A DNA stretch of 64,000 nt from Tanytarsus gracilentus (taxonomy: Eukaryota > Arthropoda > Insecta > Diptera > Chironomidae), in NCBI GenBank assembly GCA_038502055.1, contig JAXRKN010000044.1:4808001-4872000 (forward strand). Direction: 5' to 3'. The notes under the pieces are model-generated. The model worked only from the letters and a program-made list of their open reading frames with translations, searched no databases and was not told where the DNA came from. A program made the translations under genes and the position numbers. Below are positions 45,601 to 56,000 of this stretch, in pieces (position 1 is the stretch's first letter; each line of letters starts with the position of its first letter).

Positions 45601-48479
45601 AACTTGCCTCCATTAACATTTCATTCTCTCCTTTTTTATGCTATTGTCAAACATGTTCGATTTTTTCCTCATACATTCTTTACGTCCCACTCCATAACGA
45701 TCCGACAATGTTTTCAAATGACAAACACAAAAGACACCTCTCTCTCTTCTTCACCGCAACAGTAAAAAATTTCCTTCCTTCCCCGCAATAAATTGACTCA
45801 ATACCTCACATGTACATGTGATGCTCATAAAAATCAATTAAAGCACATCACGAGATCCCTCCAACAACTTTTTAACGCGTGTATATTTTATTTCGAGCTG
45901 CTGTAAATTATATGCAAAAATATACAGCTTTTTATTGCTCGTGCCATAAAAGTAATGTTTATTACTCTCAACTTAGTTTGTTGAGACAATTAAATAAGTT
46001 CCGAGTGTGTGTTAGTCTTAAGTAATTTTTTTTTCGCGTGAATGAATTTTCTTTAATTTTATCAAAAGATGATTTTGTGGTGGAAAAATGGTTAATAAAG
46101 ATTTAAAATAAAATAAAATTTAAAGAATTAAATAAAGCTTTCGACGATTTTTAGAAAAGCTCGATTTTTGAACTTTGAAAAAGCTTCGAATCAAAGTTTT
46201 TCAAAAGGCGTTGGAATAAAATATCAAGAAAGCTCAAACTTTCGATAAATGTTTCATGAGATTTTTTAAGAATTTTCGAGCAAAACTTACAAAAAAGCTC
46301 AAATTTAATAAATTCTTTAAAAGGTTGAAATTAAATTATTTTTAAATAATATTATTTTGACCATTTTTCTTCCATTAACCGTCCGACAATGGAAATGAAA
46401 GCGAAAGTGAAAAATCATGCATATCGCGATCTCACGACCGTTTTCCTGCCATTAGAGGAGCTTATCACACGGAAATCAAAGGTTTCCTCAACGGAAATTC
46501 CAATCAAGAAAGCATTTAACGTCACGAAATGAGCGGATGGCGTGCCCATAAATGCGCATCGAGACATCCTGAAATTAGCCTGCCTGCAGCACTTTTAAGT
46601 GCACATAAATTCTTCAACCCTTCTATTTCCGTCTAATGCACATAGCCATTCTCATGCGGGCCATAAAAAATTCAAGAAGAAAAATCAACATGAGAGTGAT
46701 GTGAAATAGCTCCAAATAAAATAAGCACAATGGTGCCAACAAGTACGAGAAAAAAGAAGCTTTCGCTTTGATTTGTGAACGTGTTTGAATTTTTCATAGA
46801 GTATAAAATGGAGGAGGGTCAATGTCACGGAACTCTTTCGTGCTCGCCCTTCCGAGAAAGAGAAAATTCAAATAAATACGAAAAAAAAAGATTTAGGATC
46901 GATTTAAAAATAATGCATGTCAGCAGCTGATGCGGAACACGAAAGTTGCACATTTGCTGGCACGTTAAAGAACATTTGGACGTTAATTCTTTTAAGATTG
47001 AAATAAAATTGCTCAAAACTTATCTTCACTTTTGTTCTCTCGATTGCAGTAAATTTTAGCGGGCAGCCTAACAGTCCTGGGACTGGTGCCTTCGTAAGCT
47101 CGCGTAGTGAACCAATCTCTCTGTCAACCCTCGAAAATGACTGCTTTATTATTCCAATTCGTTCGCTCGATCGGTTTCTACCAGCAGGCATTCCTGTAAG
47201 TAATAATTAGACATTTCAATAAATAAATTTTAACTAAATTTTTCAACAGCTTCCAGCGTCAGCAGAAACAAAAGATCCAAACTACAAGCCGAACTCTTTA
47301 TCCGTGCTAGAAATTTCCGACCCGAAGATATTCGTACTGGCCCATTTAATGTCACCCTTAGAACCAATTGAACCCATTCTTGAGTCGCCACTCTCACATC
47401 CTCTAATAAAACAGCGGGCATTTGCATCTGAATTACTTAACGAGGTTTGGTTAATTTGATTGCATGCTCGTTTGAATAGATTTCATCGCCCACCCATTTA
47501 GATTCAAGCTGGCAATTCAGCGTCTGGCGGTATGCTTCTAGCAAACATGGAACGAACGGCAGAATTTCCATTCATCGCATATTACACAATTAACACGACC
47601 ATGACGGATCCTTCCACGTTTTATTCTGGCGTTCGTGGTGCTTCGCTCTCGAAATTCGAACCAAAGAGCACTCGATACTCAGTCGCTCATACACTAGATC
47701 TCTATAGCGAAGTTGCGAGCATCTGCCGACCGCCACTTCATGTGAGTTGAAATTAATTAATTTCATTCTCTCTTGAGTGATTTTCATTTTCTTGTAGCTT
47801 TTACCTGCTGAGCAAGCGAATGTAAAAGGGCGAGCGACTTCCACAACTGCTTTCATTATTTCGGTGTACAAGGTTAGCCTTTTTCGTGTATTATCGATTT
47901 AATAAATCTTCAGGGAGGTTTTTTGAAAAGTTGTCTTGAAGCTTTTACTCCCTAAAGAGCTTTTAACGAAAATTAAAGATTATATATTTTATTTTGGAAA
48001 TTTAAAGGTGTTTTCATGGCATATTTTTCTCGACTTTTTCTAATATGTGCCACCAGGGAATTGAAGAATTTTTTAACTTTTTTTTTAGGTTTTTGAAGGC
48101 GATGATGGTGAAAGATTCGAACGAAATTGGTTGTATTGGACAGGTGAGCTTCACATGGTCACACTTTAAAATTTATTCAAATCTAATTCTTTCTCATAAA
48201 AGGCGCACGAATGCTCTACAGATACCTTCCGAAATCGGCTGGCTTAAGAAGAATTACATTACACAAATGTGAGATGTTTGCATGATGAAAATTTTATTAC
48301 TTTTTTCTCTTTTCTCTTCTCACATAGCGGTTGCAAAGAGTGGCGATAAAATGTATTTACTTATTTGTGAATGCTCGGATTTGCTTAAGGATTTATCAGG
48401 ATGTGCAATTCTTATTCCGGCATTACGAGCTCGACTATGCGGGTATACTGGACTTTATAAGCCAATTCAGGCATTTTAA
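39635..48479 (+). CDS. Unassigned conserved-looking protein, two alternative first exons
   Basis: I do not recognise this protein. First exon 1a is 39635-39755 (MSDKGRGHKVSPVNGKSK..., 40 codons plus one base). Shared exons: 45261-45500, 47050-47195, 47250-47444, 47502-47741, 47798-47872, 48089-48143, 48203-48268 and 48328-48479. All joins keep frame; isoform a has 429 residues, isoform b 459. The first shared exon is Ser/Thr-rich and looks disordered; from about residue 125 the protein looks folded: LENDCFIIPIRSLDRFLPAG, SPLSHPLIKQRAFASELLNE, EFPFIAYYTINTTM, YSVAHTLDLYSEVASICRPP, GERFERNWLYWTGARMLYRY, LRRITLHK and a C-terminus ALRARLCGYTGLYKPIQAF. No signal peptide or membrane segment is evident. 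Donors of shared exons 1 and 3 are GTTTG, unusual but framed correctly. Coding status is well supported; function unknown. Confidence 0.78.
39756..42532 (+). other. Intron between the two alternative first exons
   Basis: About 2.8 kb, AT-rich, no exon seen. Holds AAAGCTC-type words around 40925-40985 and CCAGGAAATCCAGGA near 40276. The promoter of the second first exon should lie near its right end: an initiator-like GTCAGTG is near 42435, about 100 bases before the second ATG. Confidence 0.45.
42533..42743 (+). CDS. Alternative first coding exon (1b) of the unassigned gene
   Basis: Starts with an ATG preceded by in-frame stops and ends ACAG|GTTTAA after 70 codons plus one base, the same phase 1 as exon 1a, so both can join the exon at 45261. 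Sequence begins MNLMFRKNFREGGG, then a basic Lys/Arg/Ser/Thr-rich stretch and RTHLFFNARSNNSAYDETE. It replaces the 40-residue N-terminus of isoform a by a more basic 70-residue one, so the isoforms may differ in localisation or partners. This is inference from splice phase; no transcript evidence. Confidence 0.68.
42821..42963. mobile_element. MITE-like element A, ACCCAGTGAGAAAA ends
   Basis: ACCCAGTGAGAAAA at 42821-42834 is repeated in perfect inverted orientation at 42950-42963, bounding 143 bases with no coding capacity. A similar element lies 640 bases away. No clear target duplication beside it (flanks TAAGTC and AATTTG), so the superfamily is unknown. Confidence 0.5.
43603..43677. mobile_element. 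MITE-like element B, same ends as A
   Basis: Left end ACCCAGTGGGAATAATTTT and right end, read in reverse, ACCCAGCGAGAAAAAAATT. It is 75 bases long, shorter than element A but with related termini, suggesting two copies of one short inverted-repeat family. Confidence 0.45.
44569..44632. repeat. Palindromic repeat, TAAATTCCAGGA ends
   Basis: TAAATTCCAGGA at 44569-44580 is exactly inverted at 44621-44632, with TTTTAAAA on both inner sides. Same core as at 4287-4361, 17869 and 40276. Confidence 0.45.
45501..47049 (+). other. 1.5 kb intron of the unassigned gene
   Basis: No exon seen in frame. Contains an AAAGCTC-rich stretch at 46130-46330 and a GC-richer island at about 46380-46640 that may be regulatory. 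Confidence 0.45.
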
Positions 48480-49490
48480 AAGAAAACTATTTTTGTGAAA
48501 ATCGTCCATATGGTCCACTTAATTAGACTTCAACAAAAAAATACTAGAAATTAAATTTCGACTTTTTCTCTCTTTCTGCGATAAAAGTAGGAAAAAATAT
48601 TTTTAGAAGAAATCAAACTTTAGGCTATAAAATGTAAAAATTGCTCAACTTTGAATCTTTCTCTTTCACTCAAACTTCAAAAAACAAATGTTTGTAGAAT
48701 ATCACATATCGATTTTTCATTTTAACCGAAAAATAATGTTTAACGCTAAAAAATTACTGCCGCTTTTTCCCTCTCAGACTTAAAAGCTCTCAGTCTTCAA
48801 ATGAGTTAAGCGTAAAATAGCGAAAATAATGTGAGCTATGAATTTTTTAAACAAGCTTTAAAAATATTTTAAAAATTAAAGCCTAATCTTTGTGAAACAT
48901 TTGAAAAAATTCTATAGCATTGTAAACTCTTTTAAATGTGCCGCAAGGGTAAAAGCTATATAAAGTTTAAAAGCTCATGAGAATTTTCAAATTGTGCCAA
49001 TTTTCAAAAATAAAAATTAGAAAGAGAAATTGCTTCAATTTTGTGGAGTTAGAGGCCTTGCTTAAAGAAAAATAAAATAATTAATTTCCACCCGATTACG
49101 TAAATTTCTCTAAGAAATTGCACCATACATCAAAAACCTTCACACAAGGAATTTTAAAACCTTAAATTGTAAATTTAAATTCAAATGCCGATAAAAATAA
49201 ACTGTGATAAACTGATAGAAGAAAAATTACGTGAAAGGAAAAACTGTAAGAAATCGATTAAAAATCTTTCAATAAATTTTAAATTTGAGGAAAAACATCG
49301 TTAAAAATTTATTTGATCTTTTCCAGCCTTGTTTCACACAATTATTGTTTACTTTTTAAAGGAAATGTTTATTAAATAAATGAAGAAAAAAATCGGAATG
49401 AAATTCTTTGAATAAAGGAAAAATCAAAAAATTCTTACTTTAATATAGAATCATAAATAGCTTCTTAAATAGATTGATTTAATGTATATT
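48480..49490. other. Convergent intergenic region, no gene seen
   Basis: AT-rich sequence between the 3' ends of the unassigned gene and Etl1. It should contain both 3' UTRs. No structure stood out. Confidence 0.55.
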
Positions 49491-52235
49491 CTACTCATCC
49501 AAAAGCTCTTCAATTAAATATTCCTCGTTTTCATAAACAATTTCTTCCTCGACGCTCTCCTCGGTCGTGCCATTTTTAGTTGGTGAAAGTAAAGCTTCAG
49601 CGGCTTTTTCGGAATATCCGAGAGCCATTTTCATGAGTTTAACCATACATTTATGTTCTTCAGCGGAATCCACTGTAAAAAAATTATTTTGTTAAATTTA
49701 CTTTTTTAAATATAAATTATTTTAAACTTACTTTCGCCTTCAGTTGATGTCACCTCCTTTTCAAGTTTTAGCTTTTCATTGGCGATGAAATTCATTCCCT
49801 CCTCAATTGTTCCATCGGCAATTAATTTATAGATGACAACCTCTTTCTCTTGTCCAATGCGATGACATCTGTCTTCTGCCTGTTTATCGTTGTATGGATT
49901 AAAATCGATATCGTGAATGATAGCTCGATCAGCACTCGTCAAATTTATTCCTAAACCGCCGGCTTTTGTGCTGAGGAGAAATATGAAAATTTCTGGATTC
50001 GCTGTATACTCTTCGATTAAATCCTGTCGATCTGTGACTGCGGTGCTTCCATCTAAACGCACAAATTGATGGCCTCGAATATTAAGATACTTTTCAATGA
50101 CATCCAACATCATTACGAATTGCGAGAAAATCAACACTCGATGTCCATCTTTTTTGAGCTTCGGAAGGAGTCCATCGAGGAACTTGAATTTTCCTGAATT
50201 CACGACAATATTGTCAGGAATTTTAACCATATTTGTGATGCTCGCATATTTTTCGCTCAACTGGTGAATTTTAAGATCGGAAAGTGGTGCAATGTCCTCG
50301 AAAATCTCTTTTGCATTGTTATTTTTGTAGACTCTATCTCGAGCCAGCACTTTGGCGATTTCATGAAGACGAGCATCGCTGAAATAGTATCTCATAAGGA
50401 GTGGATGATTAGCAAGCTTTCGCATGTCCATCATGATTGAAGAGCCTCTACCCATGTAAGACTCACTGCTAGGATCAATATTCTTATACTCGTCGACGAC
50501 CATCTGGTATTTTTGCATTTGATCTGGCGTGAGCTTAATTTTCTCCACAATTTCGCTCTTTTGAGGTAAAAAGCTCAAAACATCCTTCTTCAATCGTCTA
50601 AGAATAAAAGGCTTCATGATATTTTTCGCTCGTTGAATTTGTGTTTGATCAAAGTCAGTTGTACTTTCAGATCCATCCTCCAATTTCGGAGCCTTCTTCG
50701 AGAAGAGTGTCTTGATGTCCTCGGTCTTGTTGGCAAATAATTTCGGCATAACAAAGCAGAGGAGCGACATAAGTTCAAGTAAATTATTCTGCAATGGAGT
50801 GCCTGTCAATAAAATTCGACGACTTGCGTTGATTCTTAATAAAACTGCATAACGTTGAGTCATCATGTTTTTGAGCATGTGAGCCTCATCAAAAATTACG
50901 TAATGAAATTGAGACACACGGAACATCTTTTTGTCTTCATTGGATGAGCCAATTACATGGTAAGTTGTGAGTATTACGTCGGTTTCATCGAAACCTTCCT
51001 ATTAAGAAAAAACAAAAATAAAAAATGTTTCAAAATCAAACTAATGGTTATTCCACCTTTGCCCAATTAATTCTCATCATTCGTCGCTCTTCTTGACTGC
51101 CATAATATTTCGAGACCTAATCAGTAATATAAAATGAAATATTAATTATATATATTTAAATTAAGACACCTACATTGAGCGATGGACACCACTTTTCAAA
51201 TTCATTTGCCCAATTGTCGAGGGTTGAGGACGGTACGCATACAACGTGTGTATTGAGTTGTTGATTTGTCTCTTTCAACCACGCAAGAAATGCAATAATC
51301 TGAATCGTCTTTCCCAATCCCATTTCATCGGCCAAAATTCCATTAGTGGCTGTTTGATGCAGAACTGCCAGCCAATTAAGACCAACCATTTGATAATCAG
51401 CCAGTTTCATTTCGTCATTCAGCGAATTTGGTTGTTGAGTGATGCCGGCTCCTTGACTAATGGAATTCTCGAGCTTTAGCACAATTGCCTTGCACTTTTT
51501 CATCAGCTTCTTGAGATTATTTCTCTTATCGACAAACTCTTGACAATTATTAAGAAGTTCCGTTTGCAGTGGCTTCTCGCGCATCCTCGTGACAAGTTCA
51601 TCCCAATTTCTATACGGTCGATTCTCAATTAAAATATCAGCTTTCTTAGCACTGCACGATCGCACGCAAGTCAGCTCGACAAGTGTTGCATTATTGAAGA
51701 AATCAAACACCTCCTTTCGCTGGATGTTCATTTCCGGAGCATAGCTGCCGTCATTTTCGGAGTCGCTGTCAAACACATGATACTTGCTGTATTCATTGTC
51801 ATCTGAATCATCCATGTCGTCGTTATTTCTTCGCTGCTTTTTAATTGCGTTTCCGTTCGAGTATTCACTGTTGGTTGTCGTTGTTGCCGATGGAGTTGTG
51901 CTGCTACTACTGTTGTGTCGCTGATAATAATAATGAGTCCTTTTATTTGATTTTGGAGGTAACTTCTTGAGATCCTCTACAGCTGCAAGCTTATCCCAAT
52001 TGTTTCGTAACAAGGCGTCTTGAGCGTCCATACTGTCGACGCCAATCACTGTTCGCAAGCAATAATTAAGTGCATCTTCCTTTTCCTTGACCGTAAAAAC
52101 TTTTCCTAAAATCAAACAAATTGCAAAATATCGAAAAATCATACGGGAACGAGCGTGAGAAATGGAAAGTTTTCAACAATTTACGAAATGTAGCCTTAAA
52201 AGTTCACATCTCATGCACTCACCATTGGATTCCAT
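49491..52235 (-). CDS. Etl1: SNF2-family chromatin remodeller, Etl1 / SMARCAD1
   Basis: ATP-dependent remodeller; the human counterpart SMARCAD1 acts in heterochromatin maintenance and DNA-end resection. Five exons: 52235-52223 (four codons plus one base), 52105-51174, 51116-51057, 50998-49732 and 49672-49491; 817 residues. An N-terminal CUE-like region (about 5-60) is followed by a Ser-rich acidic linker, then the ATPase: [10 protein letters not shown], Walker [29 protein letters not shown] across an intron, Walker [19 protein letters not shown]. The helicase C lobe has [36 protein letters not shown] and DRCHRIGQ. All catalytic motifs are intact. The acidic end [15 protein letters not shown] is not one I know from other species. 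Splice joins are all frame-preserving. Confidence 0.93.
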
Positions 52236-52895
52236 TGCGGTCGATGCTTCGTTCGCGGTCTGTACTTAGTTTCGTGAGAAGTTTTTCCTATTTTTTTGTT
52301 AAAGTTGATAAAAATACAATTTGCTTTATTTTGCTTGCACTCCAAAAAAAATGAGTTTTCCCCTCGAAATTCAAATATTTATCGTAACGGAAAAAATGAG
52401 AAAAATTATTCGTAAACTCTTGTAAATTTAACTTAAATTGATGTCTAATGAGATCTTAATTAGGAATTTGTTGTTTAATTTAGCTGTTGATCGATTAAAT
52501 TTCGAGAAATTAGAGGATGAAATTTTTGGCGGCAAATCAATCGCGTGAAGTTAACAGCGGATGAGAGAATTCAAATTGACAGTTAATTTTATAGAATGAT
52601 CGAGATGTTTTAAGTGATGTTAGTTCAATTATTAGTATAACTTTGTGAATTAAGAGTTTTAAATATAAATAAATCGAATCTAAGACTGTCAAAGTTCGAA
52701 AATACCTCACTTTAAAAGTGAGTCCCTAACTTAAAAATATTCCCCAAAAGAAGTAAACAAACAAAAGCGTTTTGCAAAATTCTACGTTAATTAATCAATT
52801 AAATTGGTGAGTGAAATTAAAGTCCGCATAATTAAATCCAATTAAATTATAAGCATATTCATATTTATTAAGAAATCATTAAAATTTAAGAGATA
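52236..52895. promoter_or_regulatory. Etl1 promoter region and ZNHIT1 3' flank
   Basis: About 660 bases between the Etl1 start and the ZNHIT1 stop, both minus strand. No coding sequence or clear core promoter element was seen. Confidence 0.4.
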
Positions 52896-53360
52896 TTAAG
52901 ATACATATTTTAAGCATCGAGTGTCTTGATGTGTCGATTGGCATTTGAGACAACAGAAGCGAGCACCGCACGAAGTGCATGTATAGTCTGACGGTAATCC
53001 ACATACAGCACAGAAATGACGTTCGGGAAAGTTTGAGGGCGGCGCTTGAGCTGTTGCGTAATTAGGTCCGTCTGGATTTAGCTGGCGATCTTCTTCGAGC
53101 AATTGCTGAAAGGTTTTTCGATACTTTACGCGATAATAGTCAGCTCCTCTTGATTTTCTTCCTTTACGTCTCGTGCCATCCACACTGTTATCGAATTTCG
53201 GAATTTTCTTTGACATCACCAAATCTGCGTGTGGATCTTCATGATAATTGTCTTGTTCGAGTGCCTCGAGAGCCTTTCGAGCTCGTCTCTTTCGCGTAAT
53301 ATCATCCAACACTCGCTTTCGGTCAGCATCTCTAATTCTACCCGATTCTCTCGTTGCCAT
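52896..53360 (-). CDS. ZNHIT1: Zinc finger HIT domain protein 1
   Basis: Subunit of the SRCAP/SWR1-type complex that loads histone H2A.Z. Single exon, 154 residues, the same length class as human ZNHIT1 (154). Basic N-terminus (ADRKRVLDDITRKRRARKAL), middle KVKYRKTFQQLLEE-type segment with PDGPNYATAQAPPS, and a C-terminal HIT finger: CAVCGLPSDYTC-TSCGARFC-CLKCQSTHQDTRCLKYVS, with the full Cys/His set. Its start lies 50 bases from the GTF2H5 stop on the same strand. Confidence 0.94.
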   Translation of the reverse strand: MATRESGRIRDADRKRVLDDITRKRRARKALEALEQDNYHEDPHADLVMSKKIPKFDNSVDGTRRKGRKSRGADYYRVKYRKTFQQLLEEDRQLNPDGPNYATAQAPPSNFPERHFCAVCGLPSDYTCTSCGARFCCLKCQSTHQDTRCLKYVS

Positions 53361-53409
53361 TTTTAATCACTAAATGTCTTCTTCTTTTTTTTATAAATCA
53401 CTAAAGTTT

Positions 53410-54299
53410 TTATGTTTCTTTTTCGTGCAACGGTACACTAATTCTGTCCATTAAATCATCAATTTTCGCTTGAAGAACGTCCACAATGTCTGCGGCAATA
53501 AACAAGTGCTTGTCGTCTAGATCCGATATAATAAATTTTCTTCCCAAAATCAGTTTCTCATCGAGGTGTAACAAAAATTGTTTCATTGCAGGATCACTGA
53601 AAGGAAAAGAGATTATCAATATGGCTAAAAAGTTGGGTACACAAGAGATTCGTGCTGGAATTTTAAACATATTCAATGAAAACGGAGAATTTTTCGCGAT
53701 GAAAGAGGTGGAAGCAGTTGGTCGCGCAGGAGGCATTTCACAGAAAAATACGAAAGATATGGTCCAAAAACTGCTCAATGAAAAAATTGTTGAAACTGCC
53801 AAAATTGGAACAGTAAACTACTACTGGATACTGCCAAGTGATGACACTGAAACAAAAAAGGCAAAACTCGAAGAGCTCAAAGCTACAAATGGCGAGTTAA
53901 AGGATAAGCTTATAGATCTTGATAAGGAAATGGAGAACCGAAATGAGAGCAAAGACACTCCTGTAGATGAGACTGAAGTTTTGAAACGTGAGCAATTGAC
54001 AAAGGAGCTAAAGGAACTGAAAGCAAAGGAGAAAGAACTCGTGGACATTTTGAACGCTCACAAGCCATCAACATCCAGCGATACTTTAGAAATGGAAAAG
54101 ATGAAGAAGAACATTAAACCGCTGACCAATGCTGCAAATCGATGGACCGACAATGTTTTTAATTCCGTCGAATTTACAAGAAAGAAGCTCAACATGGATA
54201 ACGCAAAGTTAATTTACAAGGAATGCAATATTCCCGAAAATTTAGATTATCTCGACTAGCTTACCATTCTACGAACACTCCTTTATCAACCTTCACCAT
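53410..54299 (-). CDS. GTF2H5: TFIIH subunit 5 (TTDA / Tfb5), host of a nested gene
   Basis: Smallest TFIIH core subunit, stabilising p52 in transcription and nucleotide-excision repair. Two exons: 54299-54265 (MVKVDKGVFVE plus two bases) and 53596-53410. The split codon TG|T restores Cys in VEC-DPAMKQFLLHLDE, exactly where human GTF2H5 has IECDPAMKQFLLYLDE. The rest, KFIISDLDDKHLFIA and VLQAKIDDLMDR, also matches; 73 residues against 71 in human. The single intron (54264-53597, 668 bases) contains the whole MND1 coding region on the opposite strand. The GT donor begins only five bases beyond the MND1 stop codon. Confidence 0.93.
53621..54259 (+). CDS. MND1: Meiotic nuclear division protein 1, nested in GTF2H5 intron
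   Basis: Partner of HOP2/PSMC3IP that stimulates DMC1/RAD51 strand exchange in meiosis. Intronless, 212 residues (human 205). Winged-helix N-terminus (GTQEIRAGILNIFNENGEFF, KNTKDMVQKLLNEKIVE, IGTVNYYWILPS), a long coiled coil of Glu/Lys/Leu heptads (about 75-160), then the hallmark AANRWTDNVF and the end IPENLDYLD, which matches human IPEDFDYID. Start chosen at 53621 where homology begins; the frame is open 45 codons further upstream, but that part is antisense to GTF2H5 exon 2 and unlike MND1. Because the host intron is only 29 bases longer than this coding region, its UTRs must overlap GTF2H5 exons in antisense. Confidence 0.92.
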   Translation: MAKKLGTQEIRAGILNIFNENGEFFAMKEVEAVGRAGGISQKNTKDMVQKLLNEKIVETAKIGTVNYYWILPSDDTETKKAKLEELKATNGELKDKLIDLDKEMENRNESKDTPVDETEVLKREQLTKELKELKAKEKELVDILNAHKPSTSSDTLEMEKMKKNIKPLTNAANRWTDNVFNSVEFTRKKLNMDNAKLIYKECNIPENLDYLD

Positions 54300-54913
54300 A
54301 TTTCGATTACTGCATAGCTCATAAAGAACTTTGAAATAAAATGAGATACTCTAACTAAGTTTTTTATGTGTTTTTAAAACTTTTTATGAAAATTCTAGAA
54401 AAAAAATGTTTTGTTTTTATTCCCAGTAAAAAAATATCAATAATAAAAAATTTTAGTGCGATTTAGGTAAAAAGTGTTTAAAACTTTATTAAATTCACTT
54501 TTAAAGAATTTAAATTAAAGAAAACAATTTAAAGTCATTTCAATTTCAATCAAACATTTAAAAAAAAATTTGAGTTTAAATTTTCCCGCTCAAATTTGTT
54601 TACTGGTGTTTCTCTTACTTTTATCCGAACTGAAATGCGGATTACGAATTAGTTTCTTTGCCGAACACAAAACTCTAAAAAATTAAAATCAAATTTCACC
54701 TCAACTCGAACGATTTAAATAAGCGAAAAATCCTTAAAACTATTCATTAGTGCTTTAAGCATTCAAGAAGTATCAAGTATCGCATCGGTGAGTATTATTT
54801 GCATGAAAAAAATAGCTTTTTCCATCCAATCCATAACCTCTCGCTTTTCTGTCATTTCGGCGTTACAACAAAAAAAAAATCTACAGTTGTGAGTGAAATA
54901 ATACAGCGCAAAA
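54300..54913. promoter_or_regulatory. Divergent promoter, GTF2H5 and acidic-protein gene
   Basis: 614 bases between head-to-head start codons. AT-rich; includes an isolated ATTCCCAGT word near 54420 recalling the ends of the inverted-repeat elements at 42.8-43.7 kb. No coding exon seen. The 3' end of the MND1 mRNA probably also falls here. Confidence 0.4.
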
Positions 54914-56000
54914 ATGAGAAACAGAACTGAAATGGTCACAAATACTGGATCTGATTACGATGAAAATGAGGGAGAATTCGAGAATGACGATGGATCCGAC
55001 GATTGGAAGCCAGATCCCGAGGTAATGTTTGTTCTAGAATCTAAATCAGTTCAAAAAATATATATGAAGGAACTGCTTGCATGTGTTAGTGAGTAAATGG
55101 CGGCAATATAGTCACTATTTATGCTTTTCACTGCTCACTATTATAAGCAATAATTTCACCTATATCCTATTTTTGTTAGGATAAAAAAAAGAAGGTTGGC
55201 GGCAGTGTTGTTAAGCGTAAGGCAACAGCTACCAAGACATCAGCGAAGAAGAAACGATCAAAGAAAGAGGAATCTGATGAGGATGAAGGTATTTTTGAGT
55301 TTTTGTTTATTTTATAAAGTTTCAACAAATTTTTAAACTTTAGACAATGAAGAGGAGGAAAATGAATCCGATGAAGAGTTTGATGAGGATGAAGGTAATT
55401 AGTTTTAAACTTCGGACATGTCAAGATGTCTTAAAAATTTGCATTTCACAAAAAACAGGCGATGATGACGAGGAGATGGAAACCAGCAATCGTTCATCAA
55501 CCTCTTCTAAAAAACCCAAAAAAGCCGCCACAGAAGCCGATGCCCGTAACTTTCCCGATCGTCAAGGAGTCTTTTCACTCTATGCTTACAAAGGCGACTT
55601 AAAGAATGGTCTACGAGCAAACACAAGCATCTGCTTGTGGCGTCGCGACGGTCAATCATTGCTTCAGAAGTATTTGCGCGACAAGGACTCTTCGGACAAT
55701 TGCGTCTACTTCAATTCTTCAATGGTCTATTCGTGCTGGGAGGATCGCCGTAAGGATGAGTTTCTGGAAGTGAAAGTTAGATGCATTGCTAATGCCGGGA
55801 AAGATGCTTCGCGTGACTCTAAAGTCGAGCTTCTCGATGTCGATGGAATTGAACAGTCGTGCATTGATGGACGATTCCATGAGCTCGATCTTGAACCGTA
55901 CGTGAGTTATGCGGACAAGAAGAAACAGGAAGAAGCATTAAACGGAACCGCCACAAGTCAGCAACAAGACGAAGAAGAAGTTTCAGAAGGCGAGGAATAA
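54914..56000 (+). CDS. Acidic/basic low-complexity protein with an unassigned C-terminal domain
   Basis: Exons 54914-55021, 55180-55288, 55344-55394 and 55459-56000; 269 residues, frame kept at every join. I do not recognise the family. Residues 1-125 alternate acidic stretches (EGEFENDDGSDDW, EESDEDED, EEEENESDEEFDEDE) with a basic Lys-rich block (KKKKVGG, SAKKKRSKK) that looks like a nuclear localisation signal. Residues about 125-235 look folded: DRQGVFSLYAYKGDL, ANTSICLWRRDGQSLLQKYL, CVYFNSSMVYSCWEDRRKDE, FLEVKVRCI and DGIEQSCIDGRFHELDLEPY. The tail is acidic again. Likely a nuclear or chromatin-associated protein, by composition only. A read-through of the first intron gives an alternative stop, probably a shadow. 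Confidence 0.75.

Noticed and set aside
45405..45791. 128-codon plus-strand frame overlapping a shared exon of the unassigned gene
   Set aside because: It is the wrong frame of that exon continuing into the intron; the phase-1 frame joins to both neighbours.
53486..53620. Upstream in-frame extension of MND1 by 45 codons
   Set aside because: This part is the antisense of GTF2H5 exon 2 and does not resemble MND1; homology begins at the ATG at 53621.
53603..53802. Minus-strand extension of the GTF2H5 exon 2 frame
   Set aside because: It is the antisense of MND1; a clear acceptor at 53597 and a matching first exon at 54265-54299 explain the real protein.
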